Numbered from the stretch's first letter, positions 8,409 through 17,888 are shown. The stretch is DNA of 64,000 nucleotides from Pseudomonas poae (GCF_001439785.1 NZ_JYLI01000025.1:20439-84438); one strand, 5' to 3'. A program made the numbers and translations. Notes: generated by a model not told the origin, from the sequence alone.

Positions 8409-9314
8409 TCACTGGATTGGTTTTGCGTGGAAGATCGGGCTCATAACTTTAGGCTTTCTGAACACCAACACATTGCCCAGCATCACCAGTACCAGCCCGG
8501 CCAATGCCGGCGGCGTCCACTGATAGCCTTCGGCAAATGCCGACACGTTCAACGCCACCACCGGGAACAGCACGGTGCAATACGCCGCGCGTTCGGGCCC
8601 CATGCGTCCCACCAGGGTGAGATACGCCGTGAACCCGATCACCGACCCTGGAATCACCAGGTACCACAAGGCGCCGATATAGCGCGCGCTCCACTCCATC
8701 TCGAAGGGAATGCCGCGCAGCACGCACCAGGTCGCCAGCATCAAGGCGCCGTAGGCCATGCCCCAGGCATTGGTGGTCAACGGTCTGAGGCCAGCCTTCT
8801 GTTGCAGACTCGAAAGCATATTGCCCGCCGAAAAACACAGCGTCCCCAGTAGCGCCAGACCTAGCCCCAGCAACGTCTGCGGGCTGGCGGTGTGCCCGGC
8901 CAGTTCCGGCCAGAACAGAAAGCCCAGTCCCAGCAGACCCAGGCCACCGCCCATCAACACGTTGCGCGCCACACGCTGGCCGAAAAACACCCGTGCGTTC
9001 AGCGCGTTCCACAGGGTGGCAGTGGAAAACACCACCGCCACCAGGCCACTGGGGACCCACTGCGTGGCGGTCAAAAAACACATGAAGTTGACGCAGAACA
9101 GGCACAGTCCCTGGGCCAGGCAGATCAGATGCCCGCGCCGGTTCATCACCTGCAGCCTGCGACTGAGCAACAACAGCGCAAACAGCACCAGCGCGGCCAG
9201 GCCAAAGCGGTACACAATCGACACGGGGATCGCGACAACGCGCAACTGCCACTTGAGGGCGATCCAGGTGGTGCCCCAGATCAGCACGGTGAGGACATAC
9301 AGGGAAAGGTTCAT
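8409..9314 (-). CDS. EamA/DMT-superfamily transporter
   Basis: A 301-residue integral membrane protein with about ten predicted helices in two repeated EamA halves; the first half opens MNLSLYVLTVLIWGTTWIA, the classical DMT start, and the second contains SVIGFTAYLTLVGRMGPERAAY. Such proteins usually export amino acids or other small metabolites, but the substrate cannot be read from sequence. I moved the start to the ATG at 9314, because the longer frame adds a basic 13-residue lead without a ribosome site. It is divergent from the AraC gene at 9452 with 137 bp between, which suggests that regulator controls it. Confidence 0.85.
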   Translation of the reverse strand: MNLSLYVLTVLIWGTTWIALKWQLRVVAIPVSIVYRFGLAALVLFALLLLSRRLQVMNRRGHLICLAQGLCLFCVNFMCFLTATQWVPSGLVAVVFSTATLWNALNARVFFGQRVARNVLMGGGLGLLGLGFLFWPELAGHTASPQTLLGLGLALLGTLCFSAGNMLSSLQQKAGLRPLTTNAWGMAYGALMLATWCVLRGIPFEMEWSARYIGALWYLVIPGSVIGFTAYLTLVGRMGPERAAYCTVLFPVVALNVSAFAEGYQWTPPALAGLVLVMLGNVLVFRKPKVMSPIFHAKPIQ

Positions 9315-9451
9315 GGCGCGGCTCCGAAGGTTGAGCCACAGTGTCCGCCCCAAGGCCCGAATCGCTCTTGCACATTCTTGCGCTTTTGTCGGGCGCAGGG
9401 ATCACAGTCCGGACCTCGCGCGGTAGGATGCCAGGCATCGGAGAACACGCC

Positions 9452-10324
9452 ATGCCTGATCTGCAATCGCTGCACATCTTTCAGTCCCTCAACCGCTCGC
9501 CCAACGCACGCCTGCACGCTTGCGCCGAGCTGGGGGATGGCGTGTCGGCGGCGCTGTGGAGCAACCACCACGATGCCCAGGATTATCAGGGGCCCAGCCA
9601 TCACACGCTGTCCTGCTATGTCGGTGGCGGCACCGGGACCTTTCGCCGTGACCAGCCGGGCATCAAGGGCGGTCCGGACAAGCTGTGCGTGCTGCCGGCC
9701 GAGCATCAGTCGGCCTGGGTGATCAACGGCGACATCCGCCTGGCCCATGTGTATTTCAGCCCGGAACAATTCGCCCTCGGCTGCGTCACCCTGCTGGACC
9801 GCGAACCGCGCGCCCTCGCATTGCAGGAAGCGACCTTTCTTGAAGACCCAGGCCAGGCGCAGCGGTTTCACCAACTGATCGCGCTCAATTGGCACGAGCC
9901 GGCCGAACGCCTGCTCACCAGCAGCCTGGCCCATGAGATGCTCAGCCACACCCTGCTCAATCAGGTCGGCGCCCGCGATGGCCTGCGTTTGAAAGGCGGG
10001 CTGGCGCCCTACCAACGCCGGCGATTGGTGGAGTACATCGAACAGCACCTGCACGACCCCATCAGCCTCGGGCTGTTGGCCGGCTTGTGCGCCTTGTCGG
10101 AATACCACTTCGCGCGGATGTTCCGCCAGAGCTTCGGCCTGCCGCCTCATCAATACCTGCTGGCGCGCCGCCTGGCCTGCGCGCGCGACCTGCTGCGCGG
10201 CGGCGTCCTGCCGTTGGGCGAAGTCGCCTTGATGTGCGGGTTTTCCAGCGCCAGCCATTTCAATCAGCGCTTTCGCCAGGCCATGGGCGCAACGCCCGGC
10301 GACTATCGCCAGGCCTTCGTCTAG
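9452..10324 (+). CDS. AraC-family transcriptional regulator
   Basis: A 290-residue regulator. The C-terminal 100 residues carry two helix-turn-helix units (ISLGLLAGLCALSEYHFARM and LPLGEVALMCGFSSASHFNQ), ending in the AraC signature FRQAMGATPGDYR. The N-terminal part is a cupin-like effector domain with no ligand that I can name. The ATG at 9452 follows GGAGA; a longer frame exists but lacks a ribosome site. It is divergent from the EamA exporter. At its 3' end it converges on the LuxR gene so closely that both use the same palindromic CTAG for their stops. Confidence 0.88.
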   Translation: MPDLQSLHIFQSLNRSPNARLHACAELGDGVSAALWSNHHDAQDYQGPSHHTLSCYVGGGTGTFRRDQPGIKGGPDKLCVLPAEHQSAWVINGDIRLAHVYFSPEQFALGCVTLLDREPRALALQEATFLEDPGQAQRFHQLIALNWHEPAERLLTSSLAHEMLSHTLLNQVGARDGLRLKGGLAPYQRRRLVEYIEQHLHDPISLGLLAGLCALSEYHFARMFRQSFGLPPHQYLLARRLACARDLLRGGVLPLGEVALMCGFSSASHFNQRFRQAMGATPGDYRQAFV

Positions 10325-12822
10325 ACCATCAGCCCCAGGGCCTTGGCCTTGGCCACCGCCTGGGTGCGCCGTTCCACGCCGAGCTTGCTGTGGATGCGCC
10401 TGGCATGGGTCTTGACCGTGTGCAGGGAAATGAACAGACGGTCGGCAATCTGCAGGTTGGAATTGCCCAGGGCGATCAAGTGCAGCACTTCCAGTTCACG
10501 CAGGCTCAAGGGATTGTCCGCTGCGTCGTGCCCCACCGCCTGCGGCTCCAGGCCCAGTTCGCTCAATACACCAGGCGAACGCAGGCGCAGCTCGCGGATC
10601 GCCTGCTGCACCTGGCAGCGCGCCGCGAGCGCCAGCCCGGCTTGCAGCGCACGACGCGCCAGGGCGGAGTCGCCCAACTGCCACGCCACCTCGCCGAGCA
10701 CCAACTGCACTTCGGTTTCCAGGCAGAGCATGCCGCTTTGCCGGGTGGCCTCCAGCAATGCGTTAAGCCGCGCGAGCGGTTGCTCGGCGCACCCCAGCTT
10801 CACTTCCGCCAGCACCAGCAGGTACTCAAGACGCGGGACCAGTTCCAGCGTGGCCGGCGGTGCCTGCCTGGCGTGCGGCCCGCGAAAGTGACGCAGCACA
10901 CGGCGCACCGCTTCCACGGTCAAGTCGGCGCGGCCCTGCTGCAACCAGAAATGCCCGCTGATCAACAGCAGCACCGCGCGGTAAACGCTTTGCGGGACGT
11001 GCCGTTGCTGCATCAGCCGCTCAGCCTCGCGCAGTTGGACAAACGCCTGGGCGTAGTCGCCCTGATTGGCCGCCAGCAATGCCAGGCCCAGAAAACCATA
11101 GAGCACACGCTTGTCCTGACTGTGCAGGCACATCGTCAAGCCCGTCTGAAAACAGTCGGCGGCCAGTGCATCCTGGCCCTGACGCAGGGCCAGGTGGCCA
11201 CGGCGCAACGCGATCCGTCCCACCAGCGGACCGGCATCGAGCTGCTGCTTGAGCAACATCGCCTGCACCTGCTCCAACAGGCTTTGCGCCCGATGGGGTG
11301 CGCCGCGCTGCTCGAGCAACTGAGCGTGATCCAGTTCGAGCAATGCCTCCAGCAGCAACGAACCCTCGGCGCGGGCCAGGCACAGCGCGTCGCGGTTCAG
11401 GGTTTGGGCGACGTCCAGCTCGCCGCGCAGCAAGGCTTGCTGGGTGAGCCCGGACAGGCACATCAGGCGCGAGGTCCAGGCGCTGTCGGGCAAGGCCTGC
11501 AGCGCTTCAAGAAAATGCGCGCGGGAGCATTCGCCATCGCCGTTCAAATGCAACAACCAGCCCCACTGCGCTTGCCAACGCGCCAGCAGGTGGCGTTGCT
11601 GGGCGGCGCAAGGTTGCGGTGTAAAGCGCGCCAGTTGATCGATGCACTGCGCGGCCTGATCGAAGCGGCCGGCGAACAGCAGCGCCGCCGTCACCAGCCC
11701 CACCAGCTGCGCAGAGCACAGCAGCAGCTCATCACCGTGCTGTTCGTGCAGGCGCAACACCAGCACGGCGTTCTGCTGGCGAAACAGGTCTTCGAAACTG
11801 AAGTGCTGCAACAGGCTCACCGCCACTTCGAACGCTTCGGCCAGCAGCGCCTGTTCGAACGCGGCCTGCCAGTCGCCCTCGGCGGTAAACCATTGGCAGG
11901 CACGCCGATGCCAGGAACGACGGGCCGGCCAGGGTTCCTCGCGCACCACGTGGGCCAGCGGCGCAAATATGCACAACCAGTCGGCGCTGTGTTCCCACGG
12001 CTGGATAAAGGCACCGAGCGCCTGCAGATCGCGCAGGCACCGGCCGCCGTCGCCAGCGCCGAACAGGTGTTCACACAGGCGCGCATTGAACCTCGGCAGA
12101 CGGGCCAGCACCTGCCACGCCTCGACCCATTCGGCGGGCCAGGTGTTGAACAGCTCGTGCTGCAAATAGTCGCGCAGGGTTTTGTCGGGATGACCGTCGC
12201 CCAACAAGGCGATACGCACACCTGCGCACCATCCGGCGCTGAAGTGCACGACGCTGTCCAGGCTCTGGCCGGGGCCGAGCAATGCCTGGATTTCCCCGGT
12301 GCTGAACGCCAGCTCGCTGGCGCTGCACTCCCACAGTTCATCGTCGAGCAACAGCCGCGGCCAGTTGCACGCCGGGCGCCGCCGCGTGCCCAGCCACCAG
12401 CTCAGCGCCGGGCTGCTTTGGGTGAGCAGGCGGTCGAGCAAGGCATCCAGTTCGGTGTCGGGGAAACGGCAGAAGTCATCGAGAAACAGCCAGGCCGGCG
12501 TTGACCAGCCACTGAGATCGAGCAACAGCGCAGCTTCATCGGTGAAGGGCAGGCCCAGACCCTGTGCCACACGCCGGCACAGGTTTTCAGGACTCAGGAC
12601 CACCCCATTGAGCGCCAGCCAGTACACCTGGCACCCCGCAGGCGCCTGCAAGGCGCACTCGGCGAACAACGCACTCTTGCCGCTGCCGCCCGGTGCCCAT
12701 AGCAACCTCACCCGTGCCTGCGCTGCGAGCAAGGGCTGGGCCAGTCGCGGGCGCAACAGGTGGTGAGCGGACAGCCGTGGCATGAATCCGGGACGGTCCA
12801 GGCAGCGAGTCATGGCGGTCAT
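10321..12822 (-). CDS. MalT-like LuxR-family transcriptional activator
   Basis: An 833-residue LAL-type regulator. Residues 43-50 form a Walker A loop (APGGSGKS), and LFLDDF around 152-157 looks like Walker B. The middle holds helical TPR-like repeats. The last 65 residues are a LuxR DNA-binding domain (LSLRELEVLHLIALGNSNLQ, then the recognition helix LFISLHTVKTHARRIHSKL). Many Pseudomonas genomes pair such a regulator with DUF1302/DUF1329 genes, as here on the same strand upstream, so control of that pair is a reasonable inference. AGGA lies 7 bases before the ATG. The inducer is unknown. Its stop shares the CTAG with the convergent AraC gene. Confidence 0.87.
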   Translation of the reverse strand: MTAMTRCLDRPGFMPRLSAHHLLRPRLAQPLLAAQARVRLLWAPGGSGKSALFAECALQAPAGCQVYWLALNGVVLSPENLCRRVAQGLGLPFTDEAALLLDLSGWSTPAWLFLDDFCRFPDTELDALLDRLLTQSSPALSWWLGTRRRPACNWPRLLLDDELWECSASELAFSTGEIQALLGPGQSLDSVVHFSAGWCAGVRIALLGDGHPDKTLRDYLQHELFNTWPAEWVEAWQVLARLPRFNARLCEHLFGAGDGGRCLRDLQALGAFIQPWEHSADWLCIFAPLAHVVREEPWPARRSWHRRACQWFTAEGDWQAAFEQALLAEAFEVAVSLLQHFSFEDLFRQQNAVLVLRLHEQHGDELLLCSAQLVGLVTAALLFAGRFDQAAQCIDQLARFTPQPCAAQQRHLLARWQAQWGWLLHLNGDGECSRAHFLEALQALPDSAWTSRLMCLSGLTQQALLRGELDVAQTLNRDALCLARAEGSLLLEALLELDHAQLLEQRGAPHRAQSLLEQVQAMLLKQQLDAGPLVGRIALRRGHLALRQGQDALAADCFQTGLTMCLHSQDKRVLYGFLGLALLAANQGDYAQAFVQLREAERLMQQRHVPQSVYRAVLLLISGHFWLQQGRADLTVEAVRRVLRHFRGPHARQAPPATLELVPRLEYLLVLAEVKLGCAEQPLARLNALLEATRQSGMLCLETEVQLVLGEVAWQLGDSALARRALQAGLALAARCQVQQAIRELRLRSPGVLSELGLEPQAVGHDAADNPLSLRELEVLHLIALGNSNLQIADRLFISLHTVKTHARRIHSKLGVERRTQAVAKAKALGLMV

Positions 12823-12953
12823 TGCTGCATCCTGCGTTTTTATTGTGATGGAGCCTGACGCGTACCCTAGTCCTGGGCTTGGTGGTTGTTGAAGAAGTAT
12901 TCAGCGGGGTGATTGACGGCCATGCATAAAAGCCGAGGTGCACGCTTATCCAA

Positions 12954-12998
12954 TGTGGGAGCTGACCCACCGCTATCGCAGGCAAGCCAGCTCCCACA
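12954..12998. repeat. Compact REP pair
   Basis: TGTGGGAGCTGACC and its near-complement GCCAGCTCCCACA surround CGCTATCGCAGGC. This is the GTGGGAGCTGGCTTGCC REP family also seen at 35078 and 36034. It sits between the LuxR start and the DUF1329 stop. Confidence 0.7.
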
Positions 12999-13022
12999 GG
13001 TTGGTTGGATTTCACCTCACCT

Positions 13023-14381
13023 TCAGCGCACGCCTTCGGAGCGCAATGCTGCGGGGGTGTAGTCGGCGGCCTTGGCGGCGAAGCCGAACACGAAGCTGCG
13101 TTTCTCCTCGTTCTTCATGCCCAGGGCGATGTAACGCCCGGCGATGAGGTCATAGAGGGTTTCGACGGTGTAGGCCGGCACCTGGTGGTCGTAATAGAAC
13201 TGCGCATGGCCTTCGGCGACGCGCCACAGTTGGCCGCGACCGTCGTAGTGATCCACCAGTGCCACCTGCCAGCTGTCTTCGTCGATGTACATGTGGCGCT
13301 TGGCGTAAACATGCCGTTCGCTGGGCTTGACCGTGCCGACCACTTCCCACACGCGGTGCAGCTCGTAGCGGGTCAGGTCCTGGTTGATGTGGCCGGCCTT
13401 GATGATGTCGTCGTACTTGAGGCTCGGCGAATCGAGCTTGTAGCTGTTGTAGGGGATGTACATCTCTTTCTTGCCCACCAGCTTCCAGTCGTAGCGGTCG
13501 GGCGCGCCGGAGAACATGTCGAAGTTGTCGGTGGTGCGCAGGCCGTCGGAGGCGGTGCCCGGCCCGTCATACGACACTTGCGGCGCACGCCGTACGCGGC
13601 GCTGGCCGGCGTTGTAGATCCAGGCCAGGCGCGGCTCTTTCACCTGATCGAGGGTTTCGTGCACCAGCAGCACGTTGCCCGCCAAACGCGCCGGGGCCGT
13701 CACCGACTGCTTGAAGAAGCTCAACACGTTGGCCGCCTTGGCCGGGTCCATGTCGGGGATGGCCTGGGGCACCGCCACTTCTTCCTCGAAACGAATCGGC
13801 GTGTAGCTGCCGTTGGTCTGCGGCGTGGCCTGGGTGATGATGCGCCGCAGGTTGCCGCCGTGGTAACGGGTAATGTGGTTCCACAACACCTCCACGCCCG
13901 TCTTGGGAATCGGGAACGCGTAGTAGCGATTGCCGGTGAAATTCTCCAGGCCGTTGCCATCGTTGATCGTCTTGACGTTCAACGCGCTGCGCTTGATCGA
14001 CTCGTAGATGTCCGGCGGCAGGTTCACTGTGCGGTGGCTGGGGTACACCGGGATCTTGTAGGTCTCCGGGTAGCGCTTGAACATGGCCACCTGGCCGTCG
14101 GAGAGTTTGTCCTTGTACTTGTCAACGGTGGCGGCGGTGATCACGAACAGCGGTTTCTCGCTGGCAAACGGATCGGCCAGGAAGCCTTTGCTGTCCACCA
14201 CACCGGCGTTTTTCGGGATGCCGCCGGTCCAGGCCGGGATCGAGCCGTCAGCATTGCCGGCTTTTTCGGCGCCGACCGGCGTGAGGGTGGTGCCCAACTG
14301 GGCAGCCTCTTGCGGCGAAACCGCCGCCGTCACGTGAGCGGCCAACAGACTCAGGGCCAGCACTGCAATTGTCTTACGCAT
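13023..14381 (-). CDS. DUF1329-family exported protein
   Basis: A 452-residue protein with a clear Sec signal peptide (MRKTIAVLALSLLAAHVTA, cut before AVSPQEAAQL). The rest is typical of DUF1329: GTTLTPVGAEKAGNADGSIP near the N-terminus and many tyrosine- and proline-rich strands. The family has a LolA/LolB-like fold and is repeatedly found beside DUF1302 outer-membrane proteins and RND-type transporters in pathways for hydrophobic compounds; its exact role is not established. Here it follows the DUF1302 gene by 26 bp on the same strand, so they form an operon. A lipid or hydrophobic-molecule handling role is inference. Confidence 0.85.
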   Translation of the reverse strand: MRKTIAVLALSLLAAHVTAAVSPQEAAQLGTTLTPVGAEKAGNADGSIPAWTGGIPKNAGVVDSKGFLADPFASEKPLFVITAATVDKYKDKLSDGQVAMFKRYPETYKIPVYPSHRTVNLPPDIYESIKRSALNVKTINDGNGLENFTGNRYYAFPIPKTGVEVLWNHITRYHGGNLRRIITQATPQTNGSYTPIRFEEEVAVPQAIPDMDPAKAANVLSFFKQSVTAPARLAGNVLLVHETLDQVKEPRLAWIYNAGQRRVRRAPQVSYDGPGTASDGLRTTDNFDMFSGAPDRYDWKLVGKKEMYIPYNSYKLDSPSLKYDDIIKAGHINQDLTRYELHRVWEVVGTVKPSERHVYAKRHMYIDEDSWQVALVDHYDGRGQLWRVAEGHAQFYYDHQVPAYTVETLYDLIAGRYIALGMKNEEKRSFVFGFAAKAADYTPAALRSEGVR

Positions 14382-14407
14382 AAGTTCTTGTCCTTCTTTA
14401 AGCCAAA

Positions 14408-16198
14408 TCAGAAGTTCACGCCAAAGCTGAGGGCGAGGAAATCGCGGTCGGTCAGGGTGTTGTAGTCGCCGCCAAAAAAGTCGGTGTAGCTGAGGCTGGC
14501 GGTGTACGTGCTGCGGTAATCGGCATCCACGCCGACACTGATGGCCTTGGCGCCTTTGTTGAAGATCCCGTTGGGGCCATAGCCGGCGACGTCATGGGAC
14601 CAGGACAGGTTGGGCTTGAGGTTCACCCCGGCAATCGCGTTGTTGTAGTCCAGGATCGCCCGCGCACGGTAGCCCCAGGAGGTGGAGGTGACGAAGCCAT
14701 CGGTGTCGCCCTGGAACCCATAGGCGCCGTACACCGAATCGCGGCCGTAACGCAGTTTGGCTTTGTCTTCCAGGCCGGCAACGTGCACCACCGCCGCCTC
14801 GCCCACCAGAGTCAGGCGCTCGGCGCCCAGCACCTGGTCGAAGAACTGGGTCATGGTGCTCTGGATCTGGGTGATTTCCTTGCGCCGGTAACCCACGTTG
14901 TCGGCGCCGAACGAGCTGCGGATGGGCGAGGCGGTGTTGCCGGCAATCGGGTTGATCAGCGCCAGGGTCAGGTCGGTGGTGTTCAGTTGCACCGGGGCAT
15001 TGGGGCGGTAGCTGATTTCGCCGGTCCACGCCGTGCCGGTGGGCAAGGTGGTGGAGAAGCTGGCGCCAAACAGGCGGATGTCCTCCGGGTAGTCGAGATA
15101 ATACTGGCCTCGGCCGAGCATCAGACTTTGCACCAGGCCCGCACCGGAGCCGGGCGCCACGCGGTTGGCGGCGCCTGCAATGGCACCGAGGGTCGCAAGG
15201 CTGGTGTTGTTGGTGATAGTGCCCACGGTGGGCGTGCGGCTGTGGTAGTTCATGAAGTACAGGCCGTACTCGGTGTCGTCGCCGAGCCAGCGCAGGGCCG
15301 CGCCGAACTGGCCGGAGTCGCGCGCATCGCGGTCGCCGGCACGCCGTACGATCACCCCTTCATTGGTCGTGCCAAAACCCTGGCCAAACGCGGCCGCCAC
15401 CGGTTGCAGAGGCCGGATCGCCGGGCTGCCCACCGTGTAGTTATTGGTGCAACCGTCCGCCGCCACATCGCCGCCGAAAAAGGTGCCGCAGTTGTCCAGC
15501 ACCGTCTGGTCCCATTCCAACTGGTAGAACCCTTCGACGGTGAGCTGGCTGGTGAGGCTCTGAGAGGCGAACAGCATGTTCACCGGGATCAGGCCTTCCT
15601 TGATCTCGGCGCCCGGGCGGCGGAACGCAGAGACGTCAACCGGGTTGATGCTGTTGATGGAGTTGCCGATAAACGTGCTTTCGCCCCAACTGACCACTTG
15701 CTTGCCGGCGCGCACGGTGCCTGGCAGGTCGCCCAGGGAATAGTTGTGATACACGAAGGCATCGAGGATCTGCGCGCCGCTGGATTTGGCGCCCTCTTTG
15801 CGGTTGTGATCGCTGATGGGCTTGAATTCACGGTCTTCGTCCTTGAGCTCGAAGTCGTACCAGTACTTGCCGCGCACGAACACGCCGGTGTCGCCGTATT
15901 TCAGCTCAAGGTCATGCAGGCCTTTGAAGATTTTCGAGAAGGTCTCGCCTTTTTTAAAGTTGAGCCGTCCGTCATCGCCCGTGGAAGCCTGGCCGCTGCC
16001 ACCGTTGACGGTGCCCACCAGCTTGCGGTCGGCATCGCGCATGCCCCAGCTGGCGCCCACCGACAGCGAGGAGTCGAATTGCCCTTCGATCTCGCCAATG
16101 TTGAACGAAACAGCCTGCGCCTGGGCACAGCAACCCAAGGCAACCGCAGCGGCCAGCGCCTGTGGCGTGAAGATGGCGCGCATTGTTGTTTTTGTCAT
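14408..16198 (-). CDS. DUF1302-family outer-membrane protein
   Basis: A 596-residue exported protein. The start at 16198 (MTKTTMRAIF) gives a signal peptide ending AQAQA, before VSFNIGEIEG, the usual mature start of DUF1302. GGGGAAG lies upstream. The body is rich in alternating beta strands and the C-terminus is LSFGVNF, ending in phenylalanine as outer-membrane barrels do. It contains the family phrase VSWGESTFIGNSINSINPVD. It is the first gene of a pair with DUF1329. I infer a channel for a hydrophobic compound, with the substrate unknown. Confidence 0.85.
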   Translation of the reverse strand: MTKTTMRAIFTPQALAAAVALGCCAQAQAVSFNIGEIEGQFDSSLSVGASWGMRDADRKLVGTVNGGSGQASTGDDGRLNFKKGETFSKIFKGLHDLELKYGDTGVFVRGKYWYDFELKDEDREFKPISDHNRKEGAKSSGAQILDAFVYHNYSLGDLPGTVRAGKQVVSWGESTFIGNSINSINPVDVSAFRRPGAEIKEGLIPVNMLFASQSLTSQLTVEGFYQLEWDQTVLDNCGTFFGGDVAADGCTNNYTVGSPAIRPLQPVAAAFGQGFGTTNEGVIVRRAGDRDARDSGQFGAALRWLGDDTEYGLYFMNYHSRTPTVGTITNNTSLATLGAIAGAANRVAPGSGAGLVQSLMLGRGQYYLDYPEDIRLFGASFSTTLPTGTAWTGEISYRPNAPVQLNTTDLTLALINPIAGNTASPIRSSFGADNVGYRRKEITQIQSTMTQFFDQVLGAERLTLVGEAAVVHVAGLEDKAKLRYGRDSVYGAYGFQGDTDGFVTSTSWGYRARAILDYNNAIAGVNLKPNLSWSHDVAGYGPNGIFNKGAKAISVGVDADYRSTYTASLSYTDFFGGDYNTLTDRDFLALSFGVNF

Positions 16199-16439
16199 GC
16201 GTCTTCCCCGGTGAGTGACAGAAGGCTTCACCCTACTGCCGCCCACGGGGAGCGATAAGCGCACCAAGGAGGTATTCGTGTTGTCGCTCGAAAGGATTAC
16301 CGGCCACGCGGGCCGGGTTCAGGCGCGGGTATGCAGCAGGTGGATGGGAGGCCATCAGAGGAATGGATGGATCGTTACGAAATTTGCAACAGTCCTTGTC
16401 CCGATGAGGTATTACTCATTCTGTAACAAACGACTATTC
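16199..16439. other. Promoter region of the DUF1302-DUF1329 operon
   Basis: This gap precedes DUF1302 on the minus strand. I see no coding sequence with a ribosome site. It should contain the operon promoter and the sites for its regulator, but no clear inverted repeat stood out. Confidence 0.4.
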
Positions 16440-16607
16440 TTGCCGGGCTTTAAGAGCACTGCGCTCGCTCCCACCCCAGGGTGCAAAGCCGGATTCAACC
16501 TGATTGATGTTTTTATTCAATCGGTTATCGGTGTTCATTGACGTTTATCTACCGCTCCTTGGTACAACGTCTTATTTCAGCCGCTGCGTTTGCAGCGGCT
16601 TTTTTTT
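16440..16607 (+). ncRNA. Candidate small RNA ending in an orphan terminator
   Basis: A strong plus-strand terminator at 16580-16607 has no plus-strand gene upstream; the nearest genes on both sides are on the minus strand. Just before it, CCGGGCTTT (16443-16451) can pair with AAAGCCGG (16485-16492), giving a 5' hairpin, and a possible -10 (TATTCT, about 16434-16439) precedes. Two hairpins with no convincing ORF suggest an RNA of about 165 nt. The promoter match is weak. Confidence 0.35.
16580..16607 (+). terminator. Rho-independent terminator without an assigned gene
   Basis: Perfect 8-bp stem GCCGCTGC / GCAGCGGC with loop GTTT, followed by eight T on the plus strand only. Confidence 0.85.
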
Positions 16608-16637
16608 GCTTGGGGATTAAAGGAAATCGCGCAACGA

Positions 16638-17549
16638 TCAGAGGCTGTATTTCTGCAAGTTGGCCATCATTTCCTTCAGCGCCTCAATGTTGTCCTGCGG
16701 GTGGGCAGCCCCGTTGAAGTCGCAGATCTGCGCCCAATGCGCCGCGACATCCTCAGGGGAGAACCCGGCCTGCGGGTCAAAACCCACGCCCAGGCTGCGC
16801 TCCCAGCGGGTCTTGCCGATCCAGCCGCCGCCGACTTCAAACAGGCCCGAAGTGTCCTGGCAGGCCTCGCTGCCCAGGTACACCACCAGCGGGCTGACCA
16901 ACTCCGGCTTGAGACGCTCGAACACCTGCGGCGGGATCAGGCCTTCGGTCATGCGCGTCGCCCCGGTGGGGGCGATGGCGTTGACCAGGATGTTGTGCTT
17001 GCGCCCTTCCAGTGCCAGGGTGCGGGTCAGGCCGTACAGGCCGAGCTTGGCCATGCCGTAGTTGGACTGACCGAAGTTGCCGTAGATGCCCGAAGTGGAC
17101 GCGGTGAAGATCACCCGACCGTAGGCTTGCTCACGCAAATGCGGCCAGGCGGCGCGGGTGACTTTGTAGGCGCCTTCGACATGCACCCGGTAAACCAGAT
17201 CCCAATCGCTGTCCTCCATCTTGTGGAAGGTTTTGTCGCGCAGAATGCCGGCGTTATTGACCACCACGTCGATGCGGCCGAAGGCGTCCATGGCGTTCTG
17301 CACAATTCTGTCGCCGTCGGTGACCGAATCATGGTTGGCCTGGGCAATGCCGCCGGCCTCACGGATTTCGGCGACAACCCGGTCGGCCGCCGAGGCATTG
17401 GCGCCTTCGCCCTGGGCAGAGCCGCCTAGATCGTTGACCAGCACTTTGGCGCCGTGACTGGCAAACAGCAGTGCATGGGCGCGGCCCAACCCGCCGCCGG
17501 CACCGGTAACGATCACAACCTTATCCTGGAACTGCACTGACTCACTCAT
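16638..17549 (-). CDS. Short-chain dehydrogenase/reductase, hydroxyacyl-CoA dehydrogenase-like
   Basis: A 303-residue SDR. The NAD(P) loop TGAGGGLG is at 15-22, NNAG at 98-101, and the catalytic S151, Y164 and K168 (YGMAK) are all present. The sequence VTGAGGGLGRAHALLFASHG and the insertion GSAQGEG are typical of the dehydrogenase domain of peroxisomal-type multifunctional enzyme 2, which oxidises 3-hydroxyacyl-CoA. It is about 50 residues longer than FabG-type SDRs, with the extra part at the C-terminus. The ATG at 17549 has GGAG upstream. A fatty acyl or alcohol substrate is likely but not proven. Confidence 0.85.
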   Translation of the reverse strand: MSESVQFQDKVVIVTGAGGGLGRAHALLFASHGAKVLVNDLGGSAQGEGANASAADRVVAEIREAGGIAQANHDSVTDGDRIVQNAMDAFGRIDVVVNNAGILRDKTFHKMEDSDWDLVYRVHVEGAYKVTRAAWPHLREQAYGRVIFTASTSGIYGNFGQSNYGMAKLGLYGLTRTLALEGRKHNILVNAIAPTGATRMTEGLIPPQVFERLKPELVSPLVVYLGSEACQDTSGLFEVGGGWIGKTRWERSLGVGFDPQAGFSPEDVAAHWAQICDFNGAAHPQDNIEALKEMMANLQKYSL

Positions 17550-17661
17550 ACCGAACTCCACAGGCGACAATGACAATGGACCGAGTGTCCGGCACCGGGC
17601 AGACCGTCACAATGAACACGGCCAGGGCTGAATGGTGCGCGATAAGGCAGCGGGATGATTG

Positions 17662-17832
17662 CGTGGCGAGCAGGCTTGTTGTGGCGCGCAGGTTTGTTGT
17701 GGCGAGCGGGCTTGCCCCGCGTTGGGGTGCGAAGCGCCCCCAATCAAGGAAAATGCGGTTTACCTGACCCTGTGCAGAGTCAGGTTTTGGGGCTGCTGCG
17801 CAGCCCAACGCAGGACAAGCCTGCTCGCCACA
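17662..17832. repeat. Long REP doublet (REPIN-like), copy B, with an extra tandem core
   Basis: The same two outer REP cores as copies A and C, but in the opposite orientation and with a different spacer (about 17742-17790). At its left edge the core GTGGCGAGCAGGCTTGTT is followed by two more near-copies (GTGGCGCGCAGGTTTGTT and GTGGCGAGCGGGCTTGCC), so it holds three tandem cores at that end. With the REP at 17890 it fills the gap between the SDR and the hydrolase. Confidence 0.78.
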
Positions 17833-17888
17833 GGGAATCGATTGCCTGAAATAGCTTCTGTGCAGTCAGTAAAACGGCTGACGCGACT

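Noticed and set aside
10087..12504. 805-codon plus-strand frame opposite the LuxR regulator
   Set aside because: Antisense to a well-supported LuxR gene; composition is glutamine/arginine/histidine rich and no domain is visible.
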